A program made the position numbers and the translations under genes. 64,000 nucleotides of DNA. Source: JACKAQ01 sp965227145 (lineage in GTDB: Bacteria; Calditrichota; Calditrichia; RBG-13-44-9; J075). Below, in pieces: positions 8,645-16,306 of this stretch (within the stretch, counting starts at the first letter, position 1; each line of letters opens with the position of its first letter). A model generated the notes under the pieces. That model did not search any database. It was not told the origin of the DNA and saw only the letters and a list, made by a program, of their open reading frames with translations. The stretch lies in contig OZ245730.1 of NCBI GenBank assembly GCA_965227145.1, positions 4,712,001 to 4,776,000 of the forward strand, read 5' to 3'.

Positions 8645-8673
8645 AATATACACCTGCTATACGTATCAATCAA
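8645..8673 (-). promoter_or_regulatory. Promoter of the toxin-antitoxin operon
   Basis: Read on the minus strand, TTGATT (8673-8668) and TATATT (8650-8645) are separated by exactly 17 bases. The spacer contains TACGTA, and an ATACGT half-site lies at 8635-8640 downstream of the -10 box. These inverted ACGTAT/ATACGT elements could be the antitoxin operator. The promoter call rests on box similarity and spacing only. Confidence 0.5.
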
Positions 8674-8715
8674 CAAAGATTTTGTAGATAAATTCTCAGT
8701 TTCCAGTTTCAAGCG

Positions 8716-10527
8716 TTACTTTTTAAACCGCCGCTCCAACTCATCCAGCTCCAGCGTCACAATCACCGGACGGCCGTGCGGACCGAAATACGGCTCTTTT
8801 GTGGCAAACAGTTGATCAACCAGCGCGCTCATCGCTTCCGGCGTTAATTTTTCACCGGATTTGATGGCATTTTTTGCCGCAAAAGCCGCCGCCATTTTCT
8901 CCACCGGTGACTTTTTCTCACCTTTGTGTTCGCGAAAGTGATCGATAATTTCCAGCAATATTTGCGTTTCGCTGCCGACTTTCACCTCAGAGGGAATGGC
9001 TTCCACAGCAACCGTTCGCCCGGAAAGCGTGTTGATCACAAACCCGATTTGGCGCAACCAATCGCCGATTTCCTCAAAAATAAGGAAATCTTCGATACTC
9101 AATTCCTGCGTTTGCGGGAACAGCAACTGCTGCGACGACATTTTTTCACCCTGCAACAAATAGCCGAGCGTTCGCTCGAACAGCACACGTTCGTGCGCCA
9201 GATTTTGATCGATAATCACCAGTCCGCTTTTAATTTGGGAAAAAATATAGTGTCCGTGCACCTGCCACAATTTTTGCGGCGCGCCGGATGGTTCGGCTGG
9301 CGCGTCGATCAAATCATCCGATGTGCCGCCGGTAATTTCCTGCGGTTTGGGCGGCAGCGGTTGGTAATCGAAACGCATTTGCGATGCGTCCGGTTTTTGC
9401 GGCTGAATCTGCAACCTGCCGATACCCGGTTTGCTTTCGCGCGGCGAAAAATTCATTTTTGGCAAATTTTCGAAATGCTGGCGAATTTCCCGGCGGCGTT
9501 CCACCGGCTCGCCGGTGTTGATGGAAATCAGCGGTGCACCGTCCCGCGTCTGGATGCCGCGCCGAACCGCGTTCAAAAACAGGTGGTAAATTGCCTGCTC
9601 GTTGGCGAATCGCACCTCCATTTTGTTGGGATGCACATTCACATCCACCAGTCGCGGCGGCAATTCCAGAAACATTATGAACTGCGGATAGCGCGTCCGG
9701 TCGATCAAATTGCCGTATCCCTGAAAAATCGCATGCGTCAAACTGCGGTTGATAATGGAGCGCCGATTCAGAAAAATAAACTGATTTTCGGTCGTGCCCC
9801 GGGCTTTATCCGGCCGGCAGGCGTAACCTTCCAAAATCGTGTCGCCCATTTCCTCGCGAACGAACACCAGCGATTCGTAAAATTCTTTCCCGAACACATC
9901 GCTGATGCGCTCATCCATCACTGCGCGCGGCAGCTCGAACAGCGTTTCGCCGTTGTGCACGAGCGAAAACTGCACGCCGGGATAGCTCAGAAAAAAGCGT
10001 TTCACGGTTTTGAGGATGTGGTTGAATTCGGTGACATCCGCGCGCAAAAAATTGCGGCGCGCCGGCGTGTTGAAAAACAGATTTTTGATCGCGATGGTTG
10101 TTCCGGGCTTAAATGCAATTTTTTCAAAAGTTTCCACCTGCCCGCCGTTGATGAGCACCCGGGTGCCGACCTGCTGCCCGGTTTCGCAGGTTTTCACCTC
10201 CACCCGCGAAACCGATGCGATGCTCGGCAGCGCTTCGCCGCGAAAACCGAGGGTTCGCAGCGCATCCAGATCACTGGCAGCGGTGATTTTGCTGGTGGCG
10301 TGCCGCTCGAATGCCAGCACCACTTCGTCTTCCGAAATTCCCGCGCCGTTGTCGATCACCTGAATCAGCTCTTTCCCGGCTTTGCTGATGATGATGCTCA
10401 CCTCGTCCGCACCGGCGTCCAGCGAATTTTCCACCAATTCCTTCACCACCGAAGCGGGGCGATCCACCACTTCTCCGGCGGCGATTTTGTTGGCGATATG
10501 CGGCGGTAATATTTTTATTTTTGGCAT
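8716..10527 (-). CDS. mutL: DNA mismatch repair protein MutL
   Basis: 603-aa MutL. The GHKL ATPase domain (about 1-330) shows KIAAGEVVDRP, ELVENSLDAGA, IDNGAGISEDEV, RHATSKI, GFRGEALPSI and GTTIAIKNLFFNTPARRNF. A proline-rich linker follows, then the C-terminal dimerisation domain. The endonuclease site is altered: the DQHA-x2-E-x4-E motif reads DQNLAHERVLFE, the ACR motif reads AAKNAIK, and CPHGRP reads GPHGRP. The final ELERRF resembles the FxR motif. I place the start at MPKIKILPP (10527), the usual family N-terminus. ATG 10548 in the same frame is an alternative. It is transcribed away from the gntR-type gene. Confidence 0.96.
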   Translation of the reverse strand: MPKIKILPPHIANKIAAGEVVDRPASVVKELVENSLDAGADEVSIIISKAGKELIQVIDNGAGISEDEVVLAFERHATSKITAASDLDALRTLGFRGEALPSIASVSRVEVKTCETGQQVGTRVLINGGQVETFEKIAFKPGTTIAIKNLFFNTPARRNFLRADVTEFNHILKTVKRFFLSYPGVQFSLVHNGETLFELPRAVMDERISDVFGKEFYESLVFVREEMGDTILEGYACRPDKARGTTENQFIFLNRRSIINRSLTHAIFQGYGNLIDRTRYPQFIMFLELPPRLVDVNVHPNKMEVRFANEQAIYHLFLNAVRRGIQTRDGAPLISINTGEPVERRREIRQHFENLPKMNFSPRESKPGIGRLQIQPQKPDASQMRFDYQPLPPKPQEITGGTSDDLIDAPAEPSGAPQKLWQVHGHYIFSQIKSGLVIIDQNLAHERVLFERTLGYLLQGEKMSSQQLLFPQTQELSIEDFLIFEEIGDWLRQIGFVINTLSGRTVAVEAIPSEVKVGSETQILLEIIDHFREHKGEKKSPVEKMAAAFAAKNAIKSGEKLTPEAMSALVDQLFATKEPYFGPHGRPVIVTLELDELERRFKK

Positions 10528-10666
10528 TTCTCGTTTTCTCTTTTTCATTTCCGGATTAACAATATAATAAAAATCGCGGAATTGCACCGGAAAATTCTCG
10601 ATTTCGGCGACGCCGGGTGTTTGGCAAATATAATTTGTGGGTATCTGCGGTGCAACTCAGGCTGAT

Positions 10667-10795
10667 TGTCATGCTGAGCGAAGTCGAAGCATTGAAACAC
10701 GGTAACCAACATAGCCGGAAGATTCCTGCATTCGCAGGAATGACAATAAAAACAAACATTTAGCGTTTACTCCCGCGAAGGCAGGCATCTCCGGT
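10667..10795. repeat. Cluster of dispersed non-coding repeats
   Basis: Between mutL and the GntR gene lie three repeat-like segments. TGTCATGCTGAGCGAAGTCG starts at 10667. A palindrome of ATTCCTGC (10722-10729) and GCAGGAAT (10734-10741) with loop ATTC follows. A segment containing CTCCCGCGAAGGCAGG starts at about 10769. Such sequences are familiar as high-copy intergenic repeats in many bacteria. I see no open frame with coding character here. Confidence 0.5.
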
Positions 10796-10866
10796 TTTGT
10801 CTGTGAGCATCATACATTCAACAACATTTCACCATCTTAAAAAAAGAGTATAATTTTGAAACTTAA

Positions 10867-10889
10867 CTGTATATATTGAGTATATACAG
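10867..10889. promoter_or_regulatory. Palindromic operator upstream of the GntR-family gene
   Basis: A perfect inverted repeat, CTGTATATA and TATATACAG, with a 5-base spacer. A possible -35 box TTGAAA lies at 10856-10861, and the AT-rich right arm falls where a -10 box would be. A repressor bound here would block the promoter. It sits 79 bases upstream of the GntR/YtrA-like regulator start, so autoregulation of the regulator-ABC operon is likely. Confidence 0.6.
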
Positions 10890-10968
10890 CTAGCACAATT
10901 AACCGGTGCAGAATTGGCAATAATATCCGGTTTGAATTTCGTAACCGAAATGTATTTACGAGGCGAAA

Positions 10969-11367
10969 ATGATTCTCAATTTAACAGATATATCTGACGA
11001 GCCGTTGCAAAGCCAGATTTCCCGGCAGATTCGGGCAAAAATTTTGGCGGGCGATCTGCCCGCCGGCGCAGATTTACCATCGATCCGCAGCCTGGCAAAA
11101 GAGAATCGCGTGAGTGTGATAACCGTTCAGCGCGCTTATGAAAATCTGGATCGGCAGGGGCTCATTCATTCGCGAAGGGGAAAGGGATTTTTCGTATCCG
11201 CTGTTGCAAAAAACACCAAAAAAGAGATGGCACGCGAGCGATTGATTGCGCACCTGAAAGCGCCGTTTAGCGCCGCAATAGCAGAAGGATTGAGCATCGA
11301 TGAAATTCGCAACACGCTGGAAGCGATACTCAACGAATGCGCAACTGAAGCCGCAAACAGCGCCTGA
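10969..11367 (+). CDS. GntR-family transcriptional regulator, YtrA type
   Basis: 132-aa regulator with an N-terminal winged helix (about residues 10-78): LQSQISRQIRAKILAGDLPAGADLPSIRSLAKENRVSVITVQRAYENLDRQGLIHSRRGKGFFV split over the usual helices. Only a short helical C-terminal segment follows instead of a ligand-binding domain. That is the YtrA subfamily architecture, usually encoded with ABC transporters. Here an ABC ATPase and two permeases follow on the same strand. The CTGTATATA palindrome at 10867-10889 is the likely operator. The inducing signal is unknown. Confidence 0.9.
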   Translation: MILNLTDISDEPLQSQISRQIRAKILAGDLPAGADLPSIRSLAKENRVSVITVQRAYENLDRQGLIHSRRGKGFFVSAVAKNTKKEMARERLIAHLKAPFSAAIAEGLSIDEIRNTLEAILNECATEAANSA

Positions 11368-11483
11368 GCAACACCATTGGCTTCGAATTTGGCAACCGTC
11401 AGATTTGTGGCTTTCAAAAATCATGGAATTCATGCAGCAAAATGACAATATTGCAAACGATAACCACAATGAAGGAGGATATT

Positions 11484-12389
11484 ATGTCTTCTGCCTTCGA
11501 ACTCCGAAACATTACCAAACGATATCCGGATTTCCAGCTCGGACCGCTATCGTTATCTGTCGAGCCCGGAACGGTGCTGGGCTACATCGGACCAAACGGT
11601 TCGGGCAAAACCACCACCATGCATTGCATGACTGGATTGGTGAAACCGGATTCCGGCGACATCGATATTTTTGGTCGCCGGAACGATCCCAACCAGCCGG
11701 ACTGGAAATTTGATATCGGTTATGTCGGTGATGTCCACGTGTTTTACGAAAACTGGACAGCCGCAAAAAACCTCGAATTCCTCTCCAAATTTTACCCGAA
11801 CTGGTCGGAAAATTACATGATGAATCTGGTGCACCGCTTCAAACTGCCGCTGGATCGCAAAGCGAAAGCGCTCTCGACCGGAAACCGGGTGAAATTGGCA
11901 TTGGTGAGCGCATTGGCGCATCGCCCGAAATTGCTGCTGTTGGATGAACCGACCGCCGGACTCGATCCTGTGGTGCGCACCGAAGTGCTCGATATTCTGT
12001 TTGAGGTGCTGGAAGATGGCGAACGGGCGATTTTTTACTCAACCCATATTTTGTCGGATATTGCCCAGCTGGCGGACGAACTGGCATTTCTGGACAACGG
12101 CAGCATCAAATTGCAAACGGAAAAAGAATTGCTCACCGATCACTGGCGGCGCATTTCTTTCCGGTTGCCGCAACATCAGCAGGTGATTAGCGGCGTGGTG
12201 TCACACAAAAATGAGGGTGCGGATCATCAGGTGATCAGCGCGGATCACGAAATCACGCTGCGCCAGTTGCGGGAATTAGGCGCGGAAAACATCTACGAAA
12301 ATCGCATGAGCATCGATGAAATATCCGTAGAAATCCTCAAAGGAGATAAACATGTGGTTACTGCTCAAAACGGAAATGGCGTATCATAA
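11484..12389 (+). CDS. ABC transporter ATP-binding protein
   Basis: 301-aa ABC ATPase: Walker A GPNGSGKTTT, a modified signature LSTGNRVKLAL in place of LSGGQ, Walker B LLLLDEPTAGLDP, and the switch His in YSTHILSDI. The C-terminal 80 residues are an accessory region. ATG 11484 is chosen because AAGGAGG lies 7 bases upstream. A frame extension to 11442 has no such site. It overlaps the first permease gene by 38 bases. With the YtrA-type regulator it probably forms an envelope-stress or drug-responsive exporter, as in Bacillus ytr operons (inference). Confidence 0.93.
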   Translation: MSSAFELRNITKRYPDFQLGPLSLSVEPGTVLGYIGPNGSGKTTTMHCMTGLVKPDSGDIDIFGRRNDPNQPDWKFDIGYVGDVHVFYENWTAAKNLEFLSKFYPNWSENYMMNLVHRFKLPLDRKAKALSTGNRVKLALVSALAHRPKLLLLDEPTAGLDPVVRTEVLDILFEVLEDGERAIFYSTHILSDIAQLADELAFLDNGSIKLQTEKELLTDHWRRISFRLPQHQQVISGVVSHKNEGADHQVISADHEITLRQLRELGAENIYENRMSIDEISVEILKGDKHVVTAQNGNGVS

Positions 12390-13035
12390 GCGCCTGTTTT
12401 TTGGATTTTTTATCACAACGCCAATGATCGCCGGAATACTGACGGTTCGGTCGCTGGAACATTTGCCGGCAAATTTTTGGGCTTTCCTGTTGATTTTTCT
12501 GATGCTACAAAACTGGATCGCTTATCGCAACAAAGAGCATCGCGAGCGTATTCATGCGTTGCTGCCGGTTTCGCCGGTGCAAATTGCAACCCTGCGTTTT
12601 ATGATGATTGTCATTTTGGCAATCGTTTATGTAACGGTTTTGCTGATGTTCATAAAAATATTCGATGCCGGAATGCCGGCAAAAATCTCGCTGCAACTGA
12701 AAGGTCTGAGCGTCATTTTCGGCGGATTTGCCATTTATTTCTTCATTCGCGATCATCTGATGGTGTTTTTGCGCAACCGGGGGATCTCAAAAAACAATGT
12801 ATTTGTCGGATTAATGTTGTTCCTTTTGGGACTGAATTTGCTGGGAATTCTCGCATTTGTTCAGGTGAAAGCGGGGTCAATATCGTTTGAAGTTATCGAC
12901 AGCGTGATGTATTTCATCGTTGGCAGCAATCCGTTTGCGGGGAATATCGGGATCATCAAATTTGCGGCGTACTGTTTCGCGTTGGCCGGAGTGACGATAT
13001 TTTCGTATTTACGCCGGAAATCATTTTTGGAATAG
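12352..13035 (+). CDS. ABC transporter permease subunit (ABC-2 like), first of two
   Basis: 227-aa integral membrane protein with about six hydrophobic segments (for example FWAFLLIFLMLQNWIAY and ATLRFMMIVILAIVYVTVLLM). It begins inside the end of the ATPase gene with its own AGGAG site 7 bases before ATG 12352. Length, topology and position identify it as the membrane partner of the ATPase. It shares its general plan (short polar loop after the second helix, KR-rich end) with the next gene, so the two probably form a heterodimer. The substrate is unknown. Confidence 0.8.
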   Translation: MWLLLKTEMAYHKRLFFGFFITTPMIAGILTVRSLEHLPANFWAFLLIFLMLQNWIAYRNKEHRERIHALLPVSPVQIATLRFMMIVILAIVYVTVLLMFIKIFDAGMPAKISLQLKGLSVIFGGFAIYFFIRDHLMVFLRNRGISKNNVFVGLMLFLLGLNLLGILAFVQVKAGSISFEVIDSVMYFIVGSNPFAGNIGIIKFAAYCFALAGVTIFSYLRRKSFLE

Positions 13036-13044
13036 GAGGTTGAT

Positions 13045-13677
13045 ATGTGGCAAATTTTCAAAGCAGAGCTGCGTTACAACGCCGTTAGCCTGATGTTCAC
13101 AACTGCGTTTATCTGTTTTTTTGCGATCCTGTTTGCCCGCGCCAAACTGCTGGAGAATCCCGGCATCATCATTTTTATGCCGCTGACCGTAACAGTGATC
13201 ATGCATTTTATGATTTTCCGTAGCATCGAAAAACGCGATCGCAAAGATGTTTTGTTGCCGTTGTCGCTAAAGCGAATTGCCGTCGCACGATTGCTGCTCA
13301 TCGTTGTGCCAACGGCATTTATCTGCGGCATTTATTGGCTGATTTATGTTTTCTCGGCCATCTCCGGGAATGTCTGGCAGCACGATTCGCTGGATTTACT
13401 GATGTTCATCGGCGTCATTTTTATGGGGTTCGCGCTGTATCTCATCCAGCACGATTCGTTTATTTCGGCGATGGGGCGCAGCAAAGCAGCGGAGTTCGAC
13501 CTGCTGGCGCTGGTGCTGATGCTGCTGGTTTTCCTGATGGGCATTCCACTGACGTTTGCCGCCATTTGGCAATCGCCAACCAGCGAGATGTTGCGGGTGA
13601 TGGCGTTTTTTCTGGGCGTAATTTTCCTGTTTTTATCGATTACAGCGTTTACAAAACGCAAAACATATCTTGAATAG
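13045..13677 (+). CDS. ABC transporter permease subunit (ABC-2 like), second of two
   Basis: 210-aa membrane protein with about six predicted helices, including LMFTTAFICFFAILFARA and LALVLMLLVFLMGIPLTF. AGGAGG lies 5 bases before its ATG. It starts 9 bases after the preceding permease and is followed after 12 bases by a small membrane protein gene. No ABC-2 signature is strong enough to name a subfamily. The call rests on topology and operon position. Confidence 0.78.
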   Translation: MWQIFKAELRYNAVSLMFTTAFICFFAILFARAKLLENPGIIIFMPLTVTVIMHFMIFRSIEKRDRKDVLLPLSLKRIAVARLLLIVVPTAFICGIYWLIYVFSAISGNVWQHDSLDLLMFIGVIFMGFALYLIQHDSFISAMGRSKAAEFDLLALVLMLLVFLMGIPLTFAAIWQSPTSEMLRVMAFFLGVIFLFLSITAFTKRKTYLE

Positions 13678-13689
13678 ATCGAGGTCGCC

Positions 13690-13884
13690 ATGAAATCAAC
13701 AATCAACCGACTAGCATTGGCGCTGGCGTTTGCCACTTTAGCCTTTTTTACCGTTTTTTTGAATCCGGATGGCATGCGCCTGATCGACAAAATTGCCTTA
13801 TTCGGATTTGGCATTCTGTCCGGTATCAATCTTGGAATTTTGTGGATTGAGAAAAGAAACCCGCCGAAAGCAGGTGGGAAATGA
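13690..13884 (+). CDS. Small membrane protein of the ABC operon (64 aa)
   Basis: 64-aa protein with two hydrophobic segments (LALALAFATLAFFTVFL and KIALFGFGILSGINLGILWI) and a basic, polar C-terminus. A GAGGTCGCC stretch precedes the ATG. It overlaps the next small gene by 4 bases (ATGA), a sign of translational coupling. No family recognised. It may be an accessory subunit of the exporter. Confidence 0.65.
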   Translation: MKSTINRLALALAFATLAFFTVFLNPDGMRLIDKIALFGFGILSGINLGILWIEKRNPPKAGGK

Positions 13885-14066
13885 AAAAAATTTATCAACA
13901 TTTATTGAAAATATCGGCGTTTCTTGTGCCGGTTTATTTCATTTATCATCCGCAGCTCCAAACCGATGAGAATGACGCTTTGACAAAATCGCTGTTGAAA
14001 TACACGTACGCGGGATTCGGTTTTTATGCGATTTTAATGACTGTAATTATTCTACTTAAGCAATAA
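13881..14066 (+). CDS. Small membrane protein of the ABC operon (61 aa)
   Basis: 61-aa protein with two hydrophobic helices (LLKISAFLVPVYFIYH and YAGFGFYAILMTVIILL). The ATGA overlap with the preceding gene supports real translation as the last cistron of the GntR-ABC operon. No family recognised, and its role is unknown. Confidence 0.62.
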   Translation: MKKIYQHLLKISAFLVPVYFIYHPQLQTDENDALTKSLLKYTYAGFGFYAILMTVIILLKQ

Positions 14067-14104
14067 TTTTTATCGCGAAAATTTTACGAAACAGTGAAGC
14101 CGGC

Positions 14105-14268
14105 AAAAAAAAACGCCAGCTCCAGAATAGAACCGGCGTCGAGAGGTCAGCGTAATTGAGGTCGCCTGCGTTGATGGAAACATACGAAACGGCGCGCTGC
14201 GGTCCGGTTGTCAGGCGATGGCGAAACGACTGAATTATCCAGCCGAAACCATTTCAGCAGGTTTCGCC
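14105..14268 (-). ncRNA. Candidate structured RNA with intrinsic terminator
   Basis: This non-coding gap folds on the minus strand into three hairpins in a row. The first has 8-bp stem GGCGAAAC/GTTTCGCC (outer arms at 14261-14268 and 14220-14227), with an alternative 7-bp pairing CGAAACC/GGTTTCG (14244-14250 with 14260-14266). The second has TCGCCTG/CAGGCGA arms at 14162-14168 and 14212-14218. The third has 10-bp arms at 14113-14122 and 14130-14139, immediately followed on the minus strand by eight or nine T. That is the layout of a short RNA with an intrinsic terminator. No minus-strand gene lies downstream to be regulated, so a free RNA is more likely than a riboswitch. No known RNA family was recognised. 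Confidence 0.4.
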
Positions 14269-14270
14269 AA

Positions 14271-14299
14271 TTGACGCATGGCTGTTATCACACTGTAAT
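14271..14299 (+). promoter_or_regulatory. Promoter of the dehydratase gene
   Basis: TTGACG (14271-14276) and TGTAAT (14294-14299) are 17 bases apart, with TAATAT overlapping the -10 region. Transcription would begin near 14306, about 70 bases before the start codon at 14377. It directly abuts the structured element at 14105-14268. Confidence 0.5.
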
Positions 14300-14376
14300 A
14301 TTTCTGTTTGACGATGGAAATTCCATTGCGAAAATCCGGTGCGGGCAGTATTTTCCCCACAAAAAAAGGAAAAAAT

Positions 14377-15336
14377 ATGCCCGAATCGTTCCCGACTGCA
14401 CAGGAAATTCTCGATGCCGCGACACAAATTGCGCCGCACGCCCACCGCACGCCCGTACTCACCTGCAAAACTTTGGATGAAATGACCGGCGCCAGCCTGT
14501 TTTTCAAATGTGAAAATTTCCAGAAAGTGGGTGCGTTCAAATTTCGCGGCGCGTGTTTTACGGTGATGTCGCTGCCGGATGAAGTGGCGCAGCGCGGTGT
14601 GGCAACGCATTCATCGGGCAATCATGCGCAAGCTTTGGCGCTGGCGGCAAAAATGCGCGGCATTCCCGCATACATCGTGATGCCCAAAACTGCGCCAAAA
14701 GTGAAGGTTGCCGCTGTGCACGGATACGGCGCAGAAATCACATTTTGCGAGCCGAACCAGCAAGCCCGCGAATCGACGCTGGAAATGATTGTGGAAAAAA
14801 CCGGGGCGGAATTTGTGCATCCCTACAACGATTACCGGGTGATCACCGGGCAGGCCACCTGCGCGAAAGAGCTGCTCGACGAAGTGGAAAATCTGGATAT
14901 CATTTTATCGCCGGTTGGCGGCGGCGGACTGCTCAGCGGAACGGCACTTTCTGCGGCGTATTTTTCGCCGTCAACCAAAGTGATTGCCACGGAACCCGCC
15001 GGCGCGGATGACGCGTTCCGTTCGTTTCGCGATGGCACAATTTATCCATCGGTAAAGCCGAACACAATTGCGGACGGATTGCTCACATCGTTGGGTCACC
15101 GCACCTTTCCGGTGATTCGCCAATACGTTTCGTCAGTCGTTACCGTGGAGGACGAAACCATCATCCGGGCGATGCGCCTCATTTGGGAGCGAATGAAAAT
15201 TATCATCGAACCGTCGTGTGCGGTGCCCTTTGCAGCGATTTTGGAAAAGAAAGTTGATGCGGCAGGAAAGCGAATCGGCATCATTTTATCGGGTGGGAAT
15301 GTGGATCTGGACAAATTGCCGTGGCTGGCATCATAA
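14377..15336 (+). CDS. Threonine/serine ammonia-lyase family enzyme (PLP-dependent)
   Basis: 319-aa fold-type II PLP enzyme. The PLP lysine is in ENFQKVGAFKFRGA (about residue 57). SSGNHAQALA binds the substrate carboxylate, and the glycine loop SPVGGGGLLSG holds the PLP phosphate. There is no C-terminal ACT domain, so it is a catabolic threonine dehydratase, serine racemase or hydroxyaspartate ammonia-lyase type rather than feedback-regulated IlvA. Sequence alone does not separate these. Start at 14377 (MPESFPT), with AAAGGA 8 bases upstream. Its 3' end overlaps the convergent PAP2 gene by 6 bases. Confidence 0.9.
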   Translation: MPESFPTAQEILDAATQIAPHAHRTPVLTCKTLDEMTGASLFFKCENFQKVGAFKFRGACFTVMSLPDEVAQRGVATHSSGNHAQALALAAKMRGIPAYIVMPKTAPKVKVAAVHGYGAEITFCEPNQQARESTLEMIVEKTGAEFVHPYNDYRVITGQATCAKELLDEVENLDIILSPVGGGGLLSGTALSAAYFSPSTKVIATEPAGADDAFRSFRDGTIYPSVKPNTIADGLLTSLGHRTFPVIRQYVSSVVTVEDETIIRAMRLIWERMKIIIEPSCAVPFAAILEKKVDAAGKRIGIILSGGNVDLDKLPWLAS

Positions 15337-16128
15337 CGGAATCTGAAAGCTCAGCACAAACGCCGAATCATCGTTGTTTTTGTTGAACTTACGCTCGTGC
15401 ATTTCCGGGATGCCGTAGCCGATCAACGCGCCGACCAAACCACCGGCGATCACATCTGAAAAATAATGTTTTCCGGCAAAAACCCGCAATAGTGCAACCG
15501 CACTGGCAGAGCCCATCGAAATGCCCCAAACGGCAGCCCGCCAATCGGAATCCGGGAAAAAATCCTGATATGTTCGCGCAAAAAATGTGGCGGAAACAAA
15601 TCCCATTGTCGCATGTCCGGAGTAAAATGATTTCCGGGCGTAAATTTTCAGCTTTTCTTCCATCGGCACATTTTCGTTGTAAACAAACGGTCGTTTGCGT
15701 TTTACCAGGCTTTTGATGATCAACGATGCGCCATTGGACAAAGCGAGCGTTTCCAGATACATCAGCATAAATCGTCCGGCGTTGTTTTGAACCCGTTCGG
15801 ATGAGAGCAGCAGAAACGGCGCCAACAGATTTGCATTACGAATCCAGTCGCTGGCTTTTGCGGCTTTCGGCGACCATTGATGTGTCGCGAATCGATCCAG
15901 CGAATTGACATCGGCGCGATTGAGTTTGGCAATTTCTGCCGGTTTCAGCGGTTCGATCTTGCTTTCCAGATAAAACCCGACACCCAACGCAGATAGCCCG
16001 CCGATGGTAAGCGGCGCATCTTTACCCCAACTGCTGGTGTAAATAGTTTGGGCGTCAGCCCTGCCGAACTGGCAAACGGTGACGCCCAAAAAACAGATCA
16101 ATATATATTTAGACAGTATTTTATTCAT
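15331..16128 (-). CDS. PAP2-family membrane phosphatase
   Basis: 265-aa protein with an N-terminal signal or anchor and several hydrophobic segments. The three PAP2 motifs are visible: KRKRPF (KxxxxxxRP-like), SFYSGHATMG (PSGH-like, with Y-S-G-H) and RVFAGKHYFSDVIAG (RxxxxxHxxxD). The family dephosphorylates undecaprenyl-pyrophosphate, phosphatidate or similar lipids at the outer face of the inner membrane. The exact substrate is unknown. Start at ATG 16128 with only a weak ribosome site. Convergent with the dehydratase gene. Confidence 0.9.
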   Translation of the reverse strand: MNKILSKYILICFLGVTVCQFGRADAQTIYTSSWGKDAPLTIGGLSALGVGFYLESKIEPLKPAEIAKLNRADVNSLDRFATHQWSPKAAKASDWIRNANLLAPFLLLSSERVQNNAGRFMLMYLETLALSNGASLIIKSLVKRKRPFVYNENVPMEEKLKIYARKSFYSGHATMGFVSATFFARTYQDFFPDSDWRAAVWGISMGSASAVALLRVFAGKHYFSDVIAGGLVGALIGYGIPEMHERKFNKNNDDSAFVLSFQIPL

Positions 16129-16229
16129 TCAATTCCGGCGCTTTTAGCGGTTCGCTTTTGGCTGTTGGCTTTTTGATAAAGCCGTTCAGCATCCGTTTAT
16201 ATTTTGAACGGGAAAACCTAAACTTTTTG

Positions 16230-16257
16230 ATCTCGTTCAAAGCTCCTGCTTTGAACG
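16230..16257. repeat. REP-like palindrome, copy 2
   Basis: Ten-bp perfect stem, CGTTCAAAGC (16234-16243) and GCTTTGAACG (16248-16257), with loop TCCT, preceded by ATCT. It aligns with the element at 3491-3520: the flank ATCTCGTT and core CTCCTGCTT are the same, while stem bases differ on both arms and remain paired. A further palindrome, CGGTCGCGACCG, lies about 15 bases downstream. The 178-base gap between the PAP2 and peptidase genes contains nothing else I can support. Confidence 0.6.
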
Positions 16258-16306
16258 GCAAGTAAAACGGAACGGTCGCGACCGCTCCCCACCAATTTGC
16301 GAATGC

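Noticed and set aside
8926..10509. 527-codon plus-strand open frame
   Set aside because: Exact antisense of mutL, whose motifs are unambiguous. The translation is His/Arg/Phe-rich with no domain, as expected for a shadow frame.
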